Of a stretch of 47,763 nucleotides of DNA, positions 47,691 through 47,763 are shown in pieces. The stretch is from an uncultured Oxalobacteraceae bacterium (GTDB lineage: Bacteria; Pseudomonadota; Gammaproteobacteria; Burkholderiales; Burkholderiaceae). The notes beneath the pieces are model-generated. The model was not told where the DNA came from and made no database searches. It saw only the letters and a list, made by a program, of their open reading frames with translations. The position numbers and the translations under genes were made by a program. Every line of letters begins with the position of its first letter. The first letter of the stretch is position 1. The DNA lies in the NCBI GenBank assembly GCA_946480015.1, contig CAMLIL010000042.1, positions 1-47,763 of the forward strand, written 5' to 3'.

Positions 47691-47763
47691 ATGAACAAGG
47701 AATTGATCGAGCAGGCATTGACCGCGCTGGTACAGTTTTCGAGTGCCACGCGCTTGTACGAAC
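47691..47763 (+). CDS. Probable T6SS VgrG-family protein, N-terminus only (cut by window edge)
   Basis: 24 codons from ATG 47691: MNKELIEQALTALVQFSSAT then RLYE. The FSSATRLYE segment resembles the start of VgrG spike proteins in Oxalobacteraceae as I remember them, where it begins the phage gpD-like domain. GGGG precedes the ATG. Upstream DNA (47625-47680) is A/T-rich, unlike the neighbouring core genes. Too short for certainty. Confidence 0.45.
   Translation, partial: MNKELIEQALTALVQFSSATRLYE

Overview
The window is high-GC proteobacterial DNA with dense operons, long spurious antisense frames and a complete Gram-negative envelope gene set. The MCP types, LiuR-type leucine regulon, Tex, UbiX and RAYT proteins, and a VgrG-like N-terminus at the right edge, suggest a betaproteobacterium of the Oxalobacteraceae (Massilia/Duganella/Janthinobacterium type). 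That placement rests on remembered protein similarity, not on a marker gene. I saw no rRNA, tRNA, CRISPR array or complete insertion sequence.

Layout. 1-1.2 kb: 5' part of gltB (minus). 1.2-1.8 kb: a gap with no convincing gene. 1.8-3.5 kb: chemoreceptor ending in a CheR/CheB-tethering pentapeptide. 3.8-4.6 kb: REP-associated transposase whose start abuts a REP-like inverted repeat. 4.8-5.2 kb: small secreted orphan. 5.3-10.5 kb (minus): histidine kinase, response regulator, chemoreceptor, short phosphate-binding-like protein and porin, probably one sensing/uptake unit. 10.6-13.7 kb: large SNF2-type helicase. 13.9-16.3 kb: tex. 16.35-18.96 kb (minus): a glycine-zipper DNase effector of the Ntox15/Tde type followed by two tandem paralogous immunity genes, in visibly more A/T-rich DNA. 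19.2-20.2 kb: grxD-ubiX. 20.2-21.0 kb: small ORF and Xre regulator.

21.2-28.2 kb: a LiuR-controlled acyl-CoA block (MBL hydrolase divergent from liuR, then isovaleryl-CoA dehydrogenase, aceK, thiolase, second acyl-CoA dehydrogenase). The isocitrate dehydrogenase kinase/phosphatase sits inside the operon, which could link leucine-derived acetyl-CoA to the glyoxylate switch. 28.3-30.8 kb: small secreted protein translationally coupled to a CE2-like esterase, a GNAT and a YCII-like protein. 31.0-31.4 kb: intact Phd antitoxin with a truncated PIN toxin. 31.5-36.2 kb: peptide-type ABC substrate-binding protein and TonB receptor.

36.3-45.4 kb: envelope and peptidoglycan turnover. SpmA/SpmB-like fusion and dacB lie on plus. 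On minus, murQ, ampG, a GHL10 (DigH-type) lipoprotein glycosidase, a BadF/NagK-type sugar kinase, amiD and ddpX form a near-contiguous peptidoglycan recycling cluster. 45.6-47.6 kb: secreted M3 metallopeptidase. The window ends at the first 24 codons of a probable T6SS VgrG, a second hint of type VI secretion besides the DNase effector.
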